Shown here: piece after piece, positions 1 to 23,025 of the stretch
Position numbering within the stretch: position 1 is the stretch's first letter
Layout: the number at the start of each line of letters is the position of its first letter
Assembly: GCF_964340395.1 (NCBI RefSeq)
Contig: NC_135561.1
Coordinates: 4,665,001 to 4,702,500 of the forward strand
DNA from: Glandiceps talaboti
Lineage: Eukaryota > Hemichordata > Enteropneusta > Spengelidae
DNA: 37,500 bases
Reading direction: 5' to 3'
Translations under genes and position numbers: made by a program
The notes under the pieces: model-generated
The model's database searches: none
What the model saw: the letters and a program-made list of their open reading frames with translations, nothing else
What the model was told of the DNA's origin: nothing

Positions 1-155
1 TCTTTTTGAGTTGATGTCAGTTTCCGCACCCACTATTTATCGTGAGAGTTCACAATTTTGGCGATTTTATTATTTTTTTCTCGAATACATAGAAAAAAGT
101 TTAGTGAAAAACTAGGTGGGGTCGGGTAACCGGAACCAAACAATTTTATTTTTCA
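1..155 (-). repeat. Fragment of the dispersed MITE-like repeat also found at 19.84-20.37 kb
   Basis: Read as reverse complement, this stretch matches 19850-19990 over most of its length. Shared blocks include the AGTTTCCGCA..CCACTATTT segment, TTCACAATTTTGGCGATTTT, TTCTCGAATAC and the TAACCGGAAC end. A terminal part (gtaaccggaaccaaacaatttt) also resembles 20334-20358. The copy is cut by the window edge. Confidence 0.75.
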
Positions 156-550
156 CCTTATCAATTAGACACATGAGAATTACAACATTCATTCTGTACA
201 TAATGTTGTACAAGAGACAGAAAATGATACAAGTACATATATGTACATGATTGCAACACAAGCTCTGAGATGGTAAATCTGAGATACACAGACAAACACT
301 GCCCTACGTACCTTTCAGCACTATGCTTTGAAATAGTTATATCGCCCTCACAGTTTGTGCGGGTAATACTTTCGTACATAGGTTCTCTCTCGTCAAATGT
401 CAGATACTACGGAAGGTAGCTGTTATTTCAACCCTTTCTTGGCAACTCTTGCCCCGTAATCGAGTTTATTTATCCATTTCATAGTTGTCACAAGGCAGGA
501 GTACAAGGTACAATCGCGCCCCTAACGAGTGTTTGTTTGTGTGCATGAGA

Positions 551-856
<306 letters not shown>

Positions 857-3474
857 GGGATCGGAAGTGAGTCAAGAAACATTGCTAATATGCTAATTAG
901 AATATTTACATTTTGACTTTGATTTTATAATTTGCCAGCTATATCAAATATATCTTTTGAATGATTCATTATCATTACTTCCAATTTAGAATAACTTCAC
1001 TTGCAATATTACACAATTTTGGCAGAAACTCTCTATTCTAAACCGAAAACAAGAATTCAATTAAATCTTGGTGGCTTTAGGTATTACCGTCAAAGTTGTC
1101 TAAAATATAACCAATCAAACCTAGCAAATGAACAGATGATGATGAACATGGAAAATCTAACAAAGTCAAATTATCATTAACTAAGCATGTCACGTATTTT
1201 ATTCCTGGAAGAAAATACAGTCACTCCATTTACTATAATACAGTAATTGTGACATAATTTTTGCCAGTCTTCATTTTGGAATCATGGAGATGTCTTTATC
1301 ATTATCACCTGGAGGTTTTTTTTGTACGGAATATGTTTGTACGAGGTGTATATTCAGGGGATTTGTGAAGCTCCAATTCATTTTCACTTTGATAGATTTG
1401 ATAGTGGCTCTGCAACTCCAACTTTCTAAAGACAGCAGTGAATTTGAGATCCTTTATACGTGATGTAAACATGACCATGACCGTGGTTCATATTGTCTGT
1501 AGGCCATGTTTCTCCTCCATGAATGATTGATGATAGCTGTTACAATTTTTTCCTGGCACAGAGAACACCCGTATCTCATTGACTCAATGATTTGACACAC
1601 AGAACTGAACAATGTTGTCATCACCATACAATTAGACACGTACAGTTTAATCAACCATTCTCGGAAGTAAAAACCATGATAAAACCATGGCAACTTCAAA
1701 TTCTACAGTGAATTTTCCAAGAACTGACGAGGTAACTACAATATTAGCCATACTTTGTTCTAATGGCCTCATCAGTAGATATTCAATCGTGAGTGCTAAC
1801 AATTGCCGCCAATTTGTGCTGAGGAATCACGTCACGCAACTGTGAAGATGTAAGGTTATCGAATAAGTATGTTACGTCAAAGTGCCCTCGTTAAGGCTGT
1901 TTGTTTGTCGGTCGGTCGGTCTGTCTGTCTGTTTGTTCAATTGTCTTTTTTTTACTAGTCTAAGAGATGATACAAATATAATGTTTATTTAATTGTGTAC
2001 ATGTCAACCCTGCCCTCCTCTCTAATTCCCCCTCTCCCCTTTGTCTGTATGTCTGTCTTGAACGTCATGTCACTAAGAATATGATACTAGCGTACGTAGA
2101 TTTGGTATTCAAATTCAAATGAGTAACTCATAAATATCACAATACTTTCATCATAATGCTTGTCTATCATACAAATATTAAAATGATCTTGCACCATGGA
2201 AAGCATGTTGTTCTTTTTGCTTTTAATAATTGCTCCACCAATAGATTTACTTTATAATGGCCGACACGCAAATCAAAATTCTAAATATAGTTCTCCATAT
2301 CAAATATGTTCAAATTTGATCGTACAGTGCTAGCTACATCTTTCAATTATAAACATATTACAAATATGTTTTCCTTTCCATGGTTTGTTCAGGTTTGATA
2401 TCTGTCCATCAGGCTTGGAAATACCGGCAATATTAAATTATGACAGTGTCGTAACCAAGGGACAACCATTTGTATAATAGTATCTTGTAATGAGAAAATA
2501 ATAAAATCGATTCTAATATTATTGAACCCCCCCCCCCCCCGCTAATTGCTTTTACCGGCAATTTCATATTACCAAGTTGAAAGATGAAAGTTTGCTACAA
2601 TATCAAAAATAAAAGCCAATCTTCGACTGCGTTTCCTTATTATAAACTAACTGCGCATGCTCTATTGATTATCCACTAGCAATATTCATCCCTTGACATA
2701 TACCCTCATATCATAATTCACTGCATCTCTCTTTACTCCGAACGCTTACCGGAAAAGCAACAGCCATTAAATATTACAAGGGTGCGCGAAGATCGATCAG
2801 AATCACAACTAAAATAAGAATTGATTCACTTTATTCATTTAAAAGAAATTAAAATGACAAATCACGAGTATAAAACACAAAACGTAAAACTGAAAATGTA
2901 TAATGATGGCATTTGTTTATCAAAAGCCACCCTTTTTAATGCTTCAAAATGTGCTTGAAATAAATTTGATAAAATACTTTTGATAAACAGTTTATTCCTT
3001 TGCATTCTTTTCAATATCAAGTGTCTGTAACAGCTAACATCGTATTCAAAGTATAATTACATAATTTGTCATGTATTTCTTGTACAGTAACTTGAGAAAG
3101 ATTCAGGCATTCATAAAAATACAAAAATACAGTTAATTGCACCCCGTCATTTATTTTCATCATTACAAAAGAAAAATATACACATATTTAAATTTATTAT
3201 ATTATCGTCAGATGTAAAATTCCAATAAGTTAAATAAAAGGATCTTTATTTGACAGTATATGACTAGTGGTTATCTATGATGCTGGTATTGTCTGTGAAG
3301 TAATTTGCATGACAAGTGTGAAAAGGGTGACCTGTTTTGAACTGTTGACTTTGACATGGCCGGTTCTATATGCAATACAAATAAATACATATTCTGTGGC
3401 CAGATTTGACATGCCTGATGACTATATTGCAACACCACAGCTCTATTCGGAAAATATCGTAGCCAATATCTACA

Positions 3475-3475
<1 letters not shown>
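857..3475. other. Non-coding stretch, no supported gene
   Basis: AT-rich unique-looking sequence. It contains a short (TCGG/TCTG) tract at about 1910-1935, a C14-15 run near 2526 and a 13-bp inverted pair (tgtttatcaaaag at 2914-2926, mirrored at 2977-2989). The longest minus-strand ORF (1454-1699) has no recognisable domain. Confidence 0.6.
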
Positions 3476-3553
<78 letters not shown>

Positions 3554-3570
3554 GCCTGCCTGCCTGCTAG
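3476..3570. repeat. (TGTC)n microsatellite
   Basis: About 20 TGTC units end in TGCC variants and CAGC/GCCAGC-rich sequence to about 3615. Confidence 0.98.
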
Positions 3571-3615
3571 CCAGCAACCAGCCAGCAGCCAACTAGCCGT
3601 CAGCCTGCCTGCCTG

Positions 3616-4619
3616 TGCAATCAAAGTGATATATCCTCCGCTTTAAAACCGTTGGAGGCGCTGTTAACTACTAACGCATTAGTGTAACTTGCTGCAGGCT
3701 TTTTAATCAGGTAAGAACACAAGCTTCAAATTTCATATAATTGGGCACGTGCAGTGAAAATACTATGCTCATTATAGAGAATAACGTGGTAGTCATTACT
3801 TTTAATAAATTATATCAAAACAATGATTATATTTGCTAATTAGGCAATATGCAAGCGCTACAGGCACAATTTTAAATATTTGATGAATGAAGCTAATTTC
3901 AGTCCAACAACGTGTCCCTAAATCTCGGTTGAAATTCATGCATACTAATACCATAGCTTTGTATGTAGTGGTATATCGTTGTCGGGCTGAACTAAATTGA
4001 AACGTAACGAAACATGCTGAGAGTGTACTATTTCGATGATATCTGAATACTCTTGAATGGAAAAACGGTGAAACTTACTAGATTAATCCACCTGTCTATT
4101 TAAGGCTAAGCAACAAATATACAAAATTAAAGTCACTCTCAGTCGGTACTCATATATATACGTACGGCTTCACAATTGGTCTTTTACAACCTTTGGTATT
4201 AGTCAAGTCTGGTCCACTAGGAAGCTGAATAAAATTGACATCAGTTCTTCAAACATTGTCACCACTTTCGACTGCCAATTAATCACATTAATCCACAGCC
4301 AACCTACTTGGTATGATTATAACTTTCTACTGGGAATTCGTCAACTTACGGACAAATATCAGTTTCAATATTCTTATAGCCCAACAGTCGTTCAATTTAT
4401 GGCCCTCGAGTCTCATGGTCATGACATAAATAAGCCCAGACAAAACTTTGTTTCACAGAAGACATTTCCATGATTTGAGAAGAATCTTTTTTTCAGTCTG
4501 AAATCTGGCGTCATGCAAACAAGCCAATTTTAATGTGACGACCGGAATAGGGCAAAAAACCTACATAGTGATCGCATCGCGATGCATGCATCCAGCCATG
4601 ATATGATAATTCAATATAA
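3616..4619. other. Non-coding stretch downstream of the channel gene
   Basis: Unique-looking AT-rich DNA; no gene, RNA or clear repeat seen. It lies beyond the candidate poly(A) signal. Confidence 0.5.
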
Positions 4620-4624
4620 TACGA

Positions 4625-4735
4625 ATGTATGTATGTGTATGTATGTTTGAGCATGTATGTATGTATGTATGTATGTATGTATGTATGTATGTTTGTGTGT
4701 GTGTGCGTGCGTGCGTGCGTGCGTGCGTGCCTGCC

Positions 4736-4779
<44 letters not shown>

Positions 4780-4785
4780 AGTGTC
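4625..4785. repeat. Compound (GTAT)n-(GTGC)n-(CTGT)n microsatellite
   Basis: Three tetranucleotide blocks in series, directly downstream of the channel gene's candidate poly(A) signal on the minus strand. Confidence 0.98.
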
Positions 4786-4791
4786 TGTGTT

Positions 4792-4797
4792 TTTATT
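4792..4797 (-). promoter_or_regulatory. Candidate polyadenylation signal of the channel gene
   Basis: On the minus strand this reads AATAAA, about 100 bases after the stop codon at 4896 and directly upstream of a tetranucleotide microsatellite. It is the first canonical hexamer downstream of the stop, so a short 3' UTR is plausible, but no transcript evidence is available here. Confidence 0.4.
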
Positions 4798-4895
4798 TAC
4801 ATTGTTGTGGGTACTAAATATTATTAATAAATTGTCACGGAAGTACTTACATGTAACAACGCCACCTTCAAAATAAGACTTCTGTTACAATTGTC

Positions 4896-14689
<9,794 letters not shown>

Positions 14690-16089
14690 CTGAAAACAGA
14701 GAAGAAGAAATTTTCATCATTGATACCAAATAATTAGAATGAATATATCAATCATTTTAAAAAGGGTAATATTCAAACACAGACATGTAAATCATTTTAT
14801 TCAGTAAATCCAATCTTTTAACTCTCTCCACTTCCTGTTTGGCTGCATGGAAAAGGACATGTTTGAATGTGTATGGTAACAATTAATATGGTCTTTGTTT
14901 TTCCATCAAAGGGTGTGAAGAGTATGTAGTGAACATATATAATACCTAAATTATTATTAGAAAAAAAGTTTTAATACTTTTTGAAAATTCACAACTCAAA
15001 TAGTATGAATATTTTAGGTTTGATATATACTTGAATAGAATTTAGGATTAGTATAGCCACAGGTTGTAATTTATATAATGGTGCAATTTGGAATCATCTG
15101 GTGTGTATATTTCCTAGTATGCTTTCTGAAATCTAGTATATTATGCGGCAAACCATGGCTATTTTTTAAAATTCATTTGTATCGTTCTGTATCGCTTAGA
15201 CATCTGTTAAGGGATATGCATGCTGGCACTGTGTAAATTTGATATATTCAAGATGGCCAACAATTTAGGAAAACAAAATGAAGACGATCGTGGTTGTTCC
15301 TTCTTCATGGTATCCTCTCATTGCAGATATATTAAATTGCTGACGAGTTTAAATTAATGGTTGATGCCAAGTTTATGGCCATTGTAAAGGCTGTTAGGCT
15401 TCTTGTCAAAATCAACATGCCAGGCATTACCGGTAATCACGTTTGACGCCGTGTAGCCACTCCTACTGGCGTTCAGCGACGTGCATATTCATGAGTATGG
15501 ACAGAATATTCATGAGGAAATAATGTAGACAATGGTGTTCTTGTCTATTGTCTTTGCCTACTCTCAACAACGTGCTAGTGCTCACTATTTACGCCTTTCT
15601 TCGCGTATTTACGCCAGGCATTGTTGTTACTTTTATAATACATGCATAAATAAAAGAATACCCCTTATTTTCATATCTCCTAATGAAAAGGCAATGATGA
15701 TATTAATATATATATTATATGTGTGGTCTATTCGGTACTTTGGTCACTGGCCTTAGGTACAAATGTATAAAGACACAACAAATGGAATCTAGAAGAGTTA
15801 CAGAAAATAAATATATAAAGAACATATCAAGATGAAATAGTGAAACAAATGAAAGTGGTAGTGATAGCTGTGTCTAACATTGTATGCTATTCGGTATCCA
15901 CTCGGATTTTGAATGCCGAATTTAAAAAACGTGCAATATTTCTGAATATTGGTGTTTTTCATAAGTCTTGAATAGTTACAATGAGTGGTTGTTTAAAATA
16001 GACAGATTTTTGTCTAATGTCTGAATAATTGAATAATATTATATAATAATTAAATAATATTATATAATAATAATAATTTTTGTAATAAT
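14690..16089. other. Non-coding stretch upstream of exon 14457-14689
   Basis: Probably part of a long 5' intron of the channel gene, since exon 1 begins with a split codon. AT-rich; no repeat or gene recognised. Confidence 0.5.
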
Positions 16090-16460
16090 CGAGTTTATTT
16101 GAATGTTAACCACCCTACCTGGGGTAGTTTTTTATGCTGAGTTCAAAAAAGGGGGCATTTTACTAACATCCATTGCCATGGTAACCAAAATCACCACAAT
16201 ATGTGGATGATTTTCCAAAACAAATTGCCTAAAATAGGACAACTGTTTCCATGGAAACATAGAGTAGAGTGAAAAATATTGTGTTGGTTAAACACCTACA
16301 TATCTGGAAAATAACATGATAATTTTAATTATAACATAGTTTATTTGCATATTGACCACCCTATCTTGAGTAGTTTGTTATGCCGAGTTCAAAAATAGTT
16401 ATCATTTTAGGAACATCTGTTGCCATGGTAACCCAAATCACCATATTATGCATTATTTGG
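16090..16460 (+). repeat. Two diverged copies of a ~120-bp repeat containing X-box-like palindromes
   Basis: Copy 1 (about 16090-16222) and copy 2 (about 16337-16460) share agtttatttg, accaccctay, agtt.gttatgc.gagttcaaaaa, attgccatggtaacc and aaatcacca. They lie in direct orientation about 245 bp apart. Between them sits gtttccatggaaac (16245-16258), a perfect palindrome. Confidence 0.8.
16172..16432. promoter_or_regulatory. Cluster of three RFX/X-box-like sites
   Basis: ATTGCCATGGTAAC (16172-16185), GTTTCCATGGAAAC (16245-16258) and GTTGCCATGGTAAC (16419-16432) match the RFX-type half-site arrangement (GTNNCC-AT-GGNAAC). Two are part of the duplicated repeat, so this may be repeat sequence and not regulation of a gene. 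Confidence 0.35.
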
Positions 16461-16475
16461 CAAAATTTATGTAAA

Positions 16476-17530
<1,055 letters not shown>

Positions 17531-17757
17531 GTTGTCGGTGGCCGAGTGGTTCGAACCCCATTCAGGGTTCGATTAAATTTACCACGCTGTAAGTAAGAAG
17601 AGTGTCGTTCAGTTTGACTCTACCGAACAACGCATGTTTTCCCCGGGTACTCCGGTTTCCTCCTGCATTAACACTGAACCCATGAGGGATGGCCCTCACT
17701 GGACTTCTTGGGAGACAAGTGTTTATATGCTTAAAGAACTATCCAGTATAAATAAAG

Positions 17758-17793
<36 letters not shown>
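17531..17793 (+). mobile_element. tRNA-derived SINE with (ATT)n tail
   Basis: The head tcggtggccgagtgg carries a pol III A box (TGGCCGAGTGG, 17539-17549). Box-B-like ggttcgaacccc and gggttcgatta follow at unusually close spacing, so the tRNA part is internally shortened. The body includes ttttccccgggtactccgg and tttcctcctgc, a motif common to invertebrate SINEs. The element ends in aataaag and (ATT)n. A Leu/Ser-type tRNA ancestor is suggested by GGCCGAGTGG. Not a functional tRNA. Confidence 0.8.
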
Positions 17794-18329
17794 TCTTTTA
17801 CCTTTAGCACTGGTTCCCATTTCCGTACGTATTTAATTAAACCCAAGCAAAGTCTCATGGCAATATTTATGTAAAAAGACAAATATAATTATCAAATTAC
17901 CCTGTCTCATTCAAAAGGCGTGGGATCGAGTGTTTGGACATTAAGCTTGCTGCTTCAGTTTTTTCTTTAATAAATAATCAAGGGAAAGGAACGTATATAT
18001 TAACGGCACTGCGAGAAAATAAAGGTTCAACATATCTTGCAGCAGTACATACCCGGCATAAATACATTTACCAAGATATCAGTAAATTTCTGAATTCATT
18101 GATCTTTGCATCAAGACCTAACCGAATTGTGAAATTCTCTTTTCAGAAAATAAGCCAACACTTGTACAAGTTATACGAAATGAAACAATAAGAAATGATG
18201 ATAAGCTCAACGTAGTACATACACAATGGAAATACGTGTATTGATTTGCTAAAATACAATATTCAGCAACTGTCAAAGGGATATATATATATATAACATT
18301 ATATCACTTTCCTAACTTTCCTAAATTTC
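17794..18329. other. Non-coding stretch
   Basis: Follows the SINE. An 85-codon plus-strand ORF (17934-18191) has no recognised domain and is not supported as a gene. Confidence 0.45.
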
Positions 18330-18405
18330 ATTACACACACACAGACACACACAGACACACACGCACGCACACACAGACACATATATATATAATAATTATA
18401 TACAT

Positions 18406-18460
<55 letters not shown>

Positions 18461-18468
18461 GATGAAAG

Positions 18469-18564
<96 letters not shown>

Positions 18565-18574
18565 CTTTCATCTT
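18330..18574. repeat. (CA)n and (TA)n arrays with a fold-back core
   Basis: CA/CACG repeat at 18335-18380, then TA arrays. The second array is enclosed by the inverted arms aagatgaaagcaata (18459-18473) and its exact reverse complement (18560-18574), so the whole 116 bp can form one hairpin. Confidence 0.9.
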
Positions 18575-18790
18575 CATAATTAATTCCTAGGTACAAATAC
18601 GTTCGCTTTATAGGAAAGGTCATTTTTCTGTTTTATAGACGTATTGAGTTCAAGACATACCCTCGAGTTACCACACAAAGCAATAATAAAAATAGCGGCA
18701 AGTTCTACATTTTATCATTGACTTTTACTACTCATTTCCTAACCCCAATGTTTTTTTAATGCTTATAAAGTGTTTGATCTGTATATGTCT

Positions 18791-18937
18791 AATATGTAAG
18801 ATGTGCGTCATTCAAACTGGTATTGTAGGATTTTGATTTTAAAACACGTACCTCTTGTAAGACGTGTGTCTTCAAAACTCATACCAATTGTAAAACTTTG
18901 TTTTTTTCAAACACGTACCCCTGTGAACGTTGTGTTA
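18791..18937. repeat. Degenerate ~31-33-bp tandem repeat
   Basis: Four to five diverged units with the theme (a/t)ttgtaagacgtgtgtcttcaaaacacgtacc start at about 18791, 18821, 18853, 18886 and 18919. Copies differ at many positions. Confidence 0.6.
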
Positions 18938-19829
18938 TTGCGTTGTTACATGCAATGACTTGCTCTCAATATTGAACACACAGAGGTGTATTGGTATATT
19001 TGTGTGTGTAGGTGTACACCTAACACAGAACAAAACGTACTGACATTGCATTGTGTTTTACGGTACGACCCTAAAGCAGTGCCTCCATCAACCAGAACAC
19101 AAAAATCAATGATTCACTAGATACGTTGTGAAATGATATGATATGATATGTGGAGGTCACTGTTACAACTGAAAGCATATGACCTAGTTTGTGTCGCCAT
19201 ATTGAATATGTATACTGTAATGAGCATTACCATATATCGAGGTGCAACTCAACCTGATGTGGTGACGGATTTATAACCATGCATTTATTCAAGATCTAAA
19301 CCTACCACTACACCATCTTCATGCATACTGACTTATTTTCGTTCACCATCTAATTTCATTGTCCCAAAGCGATGGCAAATTAATAGAGTTTATCTTGCTC
19401 ATTTCAGGCAACGTATGCAGCATCTTGACATATAGCCAACTTCTAAATTTAATGGTATATAGTTATGGATGTGTCTAATCATTATTTTTTAAGAACAAAC
19501 CAATATCAACAAGGGGCATTGAACGTGGACTCTAACCTTAATGGTACTTGAAGACCAAAACACGTCTCCAAGACCTTTACATACATTTGGGATAGCATTA
19601 CCTGTATAGGTTTCGAATGATATGTTTTCCTAGTTTCATTATTTATTTGATGGTATTAACGGCTTTGAGGCATTGATGTCGAAATTGATTTACGACACGC
19701 TTTATATAATATCAATATGTCAGTTATTCAAAAATTTGACATGCTGAAAGTATTCAAATATTTACTTTAAAAATGCAATTCATGACCTAGACGTTCACAA
19801 TATCTGCTGCGCACTCAAGTTAGGCCTAA
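18938..19829. other. Non-coding stretch
   Basis: AT-rich DNA between the degenerate tandem repeat and the MITE-like element; nothing recognised. Confidence 0.5.
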
Positions 19830-20375
19830 GAAAAAAAAATGGTTTAGTTCCGGTTATCCAACACCACCTAGATTTCCCAGCCGACCCTAAAGGTTTTTTA
19901 AGTATTCGAGAAAAAATAATAAAATCGCCAAAATTGTGAAGTTTCCCCAGAAATAGTGGATGCGGAAACTGATATCAACTAAAAAAGACAATATAAACTG
20001 TTCTTCCGATCTGTAATGGTTGTACATATGATAAGAAGAAATAAACAACACAGAGACCTTTAGGAAAACAATGGAAAACCTTAACTAGACACTCACACAT
20101 GAAAACCAAATTTAAATTAAGTTTCCCCAGAAATAGTGGATGCGGAAACTGATATCAACTAAAAAAGACAATATAAACTGTTCTTCCAATCTGTAATGGC
20201 TGTACATATGATAAGAAGAAATAAACAACACAGAGACCTTTAGGAAAACAATGGAAAACCTTAACTAGACACTCACACATGAAAACCAAATTTAAATTAA
20301 AAATCTACCTACCCCACCTATTCTAAAATTGAGTGTAACCGGAACGAGACAATTTTGTTTATTAGGTCTTATTTT
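19830..20375. mobile_element. MITE-like element with inverted ends and an internal 180-bp tandem duplication
   Basis: The left end (near 19835-19865: aaaatggtttagttccggtta) and the reverse complement of the right end (near 20330-20370: aaaattgtctcgttccggtta) form imperfect terminal inverted repeats of about 30 bp or more. The inside is mostly two direct copies of a 180-bp unit. No coding capacity is visible, so this would be a non-autonomous element. A second, inverted fragment lies at 1-155. Exact ends and target-site duplications could not be fixed. Confidence 0.6.
19941..20300. repeat. Tandem duplication, 2 x 180 bp, two substitutions
   Basis: Copy 1 is 19941-20120 and copy 2 is 20121-20300. 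Both start gtttccccagaaatagtgga and end ccaaatttaaattaa. I see only two differences (ccgatc/ccaatc and ggttgt/ggctgt), so the duplication is recent or conversion keeps the copies alike. Confidence 0.95.
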
Positions 20376-22232
20376 CATTTAATCAAAATGGAGGCAGGGT
20401 GGCATCTGCCGGTCTTTATACTTATATTAGTATGACATTGAATGGCTTCAATTGAGGCACAGCGGGCAATTAATAAGAGGTGATACTATTTATTACTTTT
20501 ACTGTTGATATCATTTCATGTTCGTTCTTTCCTATTTACTGCACAGTTATGCCCCTGTACTCTTTTCATGTATATTTACTTTGCCAGGGTCACAATTTCG
20601 ATTAGTTCATATCGAACTATTTCTGTGATCCTTACCAGATGTCTTATCCTGTTAACCACTTCTTTGAGATGTACATAGTCTTATTCTTTATTTTATATCT
20701 GGTGAATGAATGAATCAATTCAATTCGATGATTCAATAATTTAATGAAAAGTACACATGATGTTAAGAGTATGATCTAGGAAATGACCGACACCGTTTAA
20801 GAATATGTTCAACCATGACTGTAGCTTCCTATCAAGGTTTTTTGTTGTAAAGAAAGTCCGCTACTTTCGTTTTAAAATCCGTTGATATGTGTGTATAAAT
20901 ACATACAGTGAAAGTGTGAAGTCTGAAAAGAAACAAACGAGGTCGCCATGTTTCCTAAAAAGCTTCAAGTGACAAAACGTGGGTCAAATTACTAAACTTA
21001 ATATTAAATCAAATGAACACATTCAGAAAGCAATATACACTTTTCAATATGTTCACAACTTCGTCATATTGTTTATATATTGTTTTCATTATGTTTTGTT
21101 GACCAACGCTTATAGAATTAAATGTTATAGTCAAAAATGAGATAGATCGTTTGGAAGTCTGTAAATAGAATATTTCATTCAGAATTCTGTTGCTATGGAG
21201 AATCGGATGAACTCTAGTATATATTAAAGATAGATTACTATTAATCTGTCTATGAAGGGTAACTGTACCTTTATGTCTCCAACAAAAGGAAAACAAGATA
21301 TGTTAGCCAATTATTTTCTATCCCAAAAACAAAATGTTCTTATTTAACCTGTAAAATATATTGTTTGAGCGAGTATCTGATAGTAAAGGTCGTGATTGGT
21401 CGCATGAGGTCATTGTATAGCCTGTATATGTGATGCTATGTGATAACCTGTATATGTGATATCATTTGACTCTGCTAAAATAACATGCAAATGAAAACTT
21501 AGCATGTCGCACTAACCATTGCAAATGATGGTGAAAGGTTTCAACTTGGACTCGATTGTTTCCTAAAATGTTACATGGGATATACTGGAGGTGACTGATT
21601 TCCGGGTCAATACGGACTTTCTTTCCAATGCCAGCTGATATATCATTTCACTGAAGACGAGCCATGTCTCGAAATGACCGTAATATCTACCCATGACCGT
21701 AAGTTATATTGGCTTACTCACGAATTTCAAAAAGACAGTTTATATGTATAGCTGTACTGTCATGTACAACTTTACATTATTTTCTGTGGAAATTGTATGT
21801 GTATCAATTTTACTGCTCCATTGTTGTTTGTAATGCTTTGTCATTTTTAAAATGTTTCTTATTTGTGATAGTTCCTATTGAAATCTGGAATTCGAATGTT
21901 GTATATATACACCTACAAGTACTAGTATTTTTGTTTGTCACTAATGGATACAAGCTTGACTAGCTTTGCTATTTCTTGATCCCTTTTGCTACGTATTCTG
22001 TATATGTATCTATTTTAAGGTTAATTGGTGGATAAACATTATCATTGGAATAACTTGATTTTCAAAGGCTTATATAATACAATTTTACTTCCAATATTTG
22101 AACAGGCTGGACGTCTATACGAACAAATATTTACTAATGAAGTTTTACGGTTGTACTATTTACAGATTGATTAAGCCAATATGTAAGATTAAATACTACT
22201 GTTAATGGATCTATTTCCAAATAGCTACTCAC
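20376..22232. other. Non-coding stretch
   Basis: No gene or repeat family recognised. A small direct repeat (cctgtatatgtgat, twice near 21421 and 21448) is present. ORFs at 21009-21296 and 21709-21963 lack recognisable domains. Confidence 0.5.
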
Positions 22233-22309
22233 GTCTGATAACAAATAAATAGATAATGAAATACCAAGGCAAGAAGTACAAATGTAGCAAAAAGAATAAA
22301 GTAAACTGA
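22233..22309 (-). CDS. Speculative upstream exon with a hydrophobic, signal-peptide-like segment
   Basis: On the minus strand, acceptor GCTTTTCAG is followed by 77 bases read as 25 codons (YFILFATFVLLALVF and onward, then HYLFICYQ) plus two bases, then a strong donor AC|GTGAGT. The outgoing phase 2 fits the incoming phase of the exon at 14689, and the segment is as hydrophobic as a signal-peptide core. There is no in-frame ATG, so a further start exon would be required. AT-rich DNA often yields such frames and the intron would be 7.5 kb. Treat it as a guess. Confidence 0.2.
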
Positions 22310-22849
22310 CTGAAAAGCCGAGCAAATGCGAAGGCTATTTACTTTTAGTGGAATGAACAAGTCCCCTTAGGGGTCATTCTAAATGATCGCGTGTCTAAAT
22401 AAGTCCCATGATCATGAATACTAATTATAAGAGAGATGAAGATGGTTGAAAGAAAACCATGTGTCGTTAATTTCATTTCGAGTAAAATACAACATTCTTC
22501 CTAAATTTACAAAGTCATGTGTCTTTGAAAACGAATATAAACCGACTGATTTTCATGCCATTATCAATGAGTAGAAGGATTCTCAATATGTTATTGTAAG
22601 TATGGACGGTGTAATACGATTTACATAGTTAATGCATTTATAATCCATTTCGGATATACAAGCCTTTGACGTGTATATGTCATCACTGATTGTTTAAAGA
22701 TGCACTAGCTGTAACCGTATCATTGGTTGAAAATATGACTTGTTAGGAAATATCATACACCTTGCACAATACTGAATCACCTGTGCGTAAACACATTTGT
22801 GTAGCAGTACACATAATCAAATTGAATTTTTGGTGCGCATGCCTGTTAC

Positions 22850-22851
<2 letters not shown>
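22310..22851. other. Non-coding stretch
   Basis: AT-rich DNA ahead of the compound microsatellite. A short palindrome ccccttagggg near 22363 is the only structure noted. Confidence 0.45.
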
Positions 22852-22895
<44 letters not shown>

Positions 22896-22960
22896 ATGTG
22901 TGTGTATGTATGTATGTATGTATGTATGTATGTATGTATGTATGTATGTATGTATGTATG

Positions 22961-22991
<31 letters not shown>

Positions 22992-23025
22992 TACATGTCT
23001 GTATGTATGTATGTATGTATGTATG

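Noticed and set aside
17539-17560. Functional tRNA gene
   Set aside because: A and B boxes are nearly adjacent, so no cloverleaf can form; the SINE body and (ATT)n tail explain it.
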